6,697 nucleotides of DNA. Source: an uncultured Lachnospiraceae bacterium. GTDB taxonomy: Bacteria; Bacillota; Clostridia; Lachnospirales; Lachnospiraceae. The stretch is taken from NCBI GenBank assembly GCA_937877165.1, contig CALEFO010000140.1, positions 1 through 6,697 on the forward strand. Direction: 5' to 3'. Made by a program: the position numbers and the translations under genes. Below are positions 6,373-6,697 of the stretch, one piece after another. Within the stretch, counting starts at the first letter, position 1; each line of letters opens with the position of its first letter. Below the pieces are notes generated by a model, which saw only the letters and a list, made by a program, of their open reading frames with translations, was not told where the DNA came from and ran no database searches.

Positions 6373-6379
6373 GAGTGCG

Positions 6380-6697
6380 CTATTGAGGAATTGCCACTGC
6401 AAGCTGAGCGGCATCGCTTGCCTGCTTCGCCTTTGCTGCCGTTACTTCCTGCGCAGCTTCCTGCGTTGCCGCGGTCTGCGCTGCAGTCTGGAGCTGCGCC
6501 GCAGTCTTCTGTGCCGTCACTGCTGCCGCTGCCGCCTGCTGTGACTGTGCCGTTGCAACCGCCTGAATGTTCAGATTCTCCTGTGTGGGAAGTGCCGCCG
6601 CGGCTGCCGCTGCCTGCTGTGCGGTCAGGGCTGCCTGATCTGCCGCCGCCTGCAGGGACTGATACTGCGCCGCGCCTGCTGCCGCATCCTTCTGCGC
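6380..6697 (-). CDS. Ala/Gln-rich low-complexity protein, C-terminal part (partial)
   Basis: On the minus strand a frame is open from the window edge to TAG at 6380-6382, giving the last 105 residues of a larger protein. By my count 44 residues are Ala and 21 Gln. The rest are mainly Thr, Val, Leu, Lys, Asp, Glu and Ser, with no Cys, Trp or Phe and a single Gly. Seven Ala in a row are followed by a short break, LPTQENLNIQ. The last residues are LAVAIPQ. The composition suggests a long alpha-helix or coiled-coil rod, as in some surface, fibre or coat proteins, but no family was recognised. Coding is supported by the open frame, its stop just before a structured 3' region, and a terminator in the right orientation. 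The start, any signal peptide and any anchor lie outside the window. Confidence 0.6.
   Translation of the reverse strand, partial: AQKDAAAGAAQYQSLQAAADQAALTAQQAAAAAAALPTQENLNIQAVATAQSQQAAAAAVTAQKTAAQLQTAAQTAATQEAAQEVTAAKAKQASDAAQLAVAIPQ

Larger units (their letters stand above)
6205..6379 (-). repeat. Tandem hairpin-repeat array with 108-base period
   Basis: Segments 6214-6270 and 6322-6378 are copies of the same 57-base sequence at an offset of 108 bases. They differ at only 11 positions, of which 10 are in the two arms of an internal hairpin, where pairing is kept. Between them lies a further hairpin of similar design (6270-6309). The shared frame on the plus strand includes CACAAAGTGTGT, GCTGCTCTAAGCAGGAGAA and TTCGAGTGC. 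The array begins one base after the stop codon of the Ala/Gln-rich gene and ends some 50 bases before its terminator, so it would be transcribed as the 3' UTR. It looks like a dispersed, imperfectly palindromic intergenic element; I believe similar units occur widely in Lachnospiraceae genomes, but that is from memory. The left copy is slightly decayed (a 2-base deletion and one mismatch near 6205-6214). Confidence 0.75.

Noticed and set aside
6205..6379. CRISPR array
   Set aside because: The two copies are 57 bases long with a 108-base period, internally palindromic several times and only two in number; there are no uniform short repeats with unique spacers and no cas genes.
6190..6414. Minus-strand 74-codon frame through the hairpin array
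   Set aside because: The 108-base period is a multiple of three, so the repeats stay open and give a repeated peptide (LLLRAATHFV). This follows from the DNA repeat. It also overlaps the end of the Ala/Gln-rich gene in another frame and lacks a ribosome binding site.

Overview
The window is most likely from a Clostridia genome, probably a Lachnospiraceae-type Firmicute. This is inferred from moderate GC content, AGGAGG-like ribosome binding sites, a GntR/YtrA plus ABC transporter operon, and a comM-dprA pair joined by a 4-base overlap. All recognisable genes are on the minus strand, so transcription runs from high to low coordinates.

From right to left: (1) 6380-6697 is the 3' end of an Ala/Gln-rich, low-complexity, probably helical protein of unknown function that continues beyond the window. 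(2) About 6205-6379, starting directly after its stop codon, is a compact array of imperfect hairpin repeats with a 108-base period. (3) 6121-6152 is an intrinsic terminator oriented to end that transcript. (4) 5916-6120 is the leader of the next operon; it has an 8-base-arm inverted repeat and repeated ATTCAT boxes but no clear promoter. (5) 4362-5915 is comM/yifB (AAA+ helicase of the Mg-chelatase class) and 3124-4365 is dprA (ssDNA-binding RecA loader). They overlap by ATGA and are probably translationally coupled; both act on incoming single-stranded DNA in natural transformation.

(6) 3026-3123 is a short control region holding a perfect inverted repeat, TACTGTA-N13-TACAGTA, over a plausible promoter. 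(7) 2663-3025 is a YtrA-type GntR repressor, overlapping by ATGA with (8) 1761-2666, a YtrB-type ABC ATPase. After a 132-base gap comes (9) 1-1628, a large multi-pass ABC permease with a C-terminal soluble, probably extracytoplasmic domain, cut by the left window edge. Genes 7-9 look like one self-regulated exporter or stress module of the Ytr class, which in Bacillus responds to cell-envelope antibiotics.

The most interesting points are the hairpin array, in which two copies have different stem cores but keep perfect pairing, the well-formed YtrA-like operator, and the placement of a Ytr-type operon directly behind transformation genes. No CRISPR array, IS element, tRNA or rRNA was seen.
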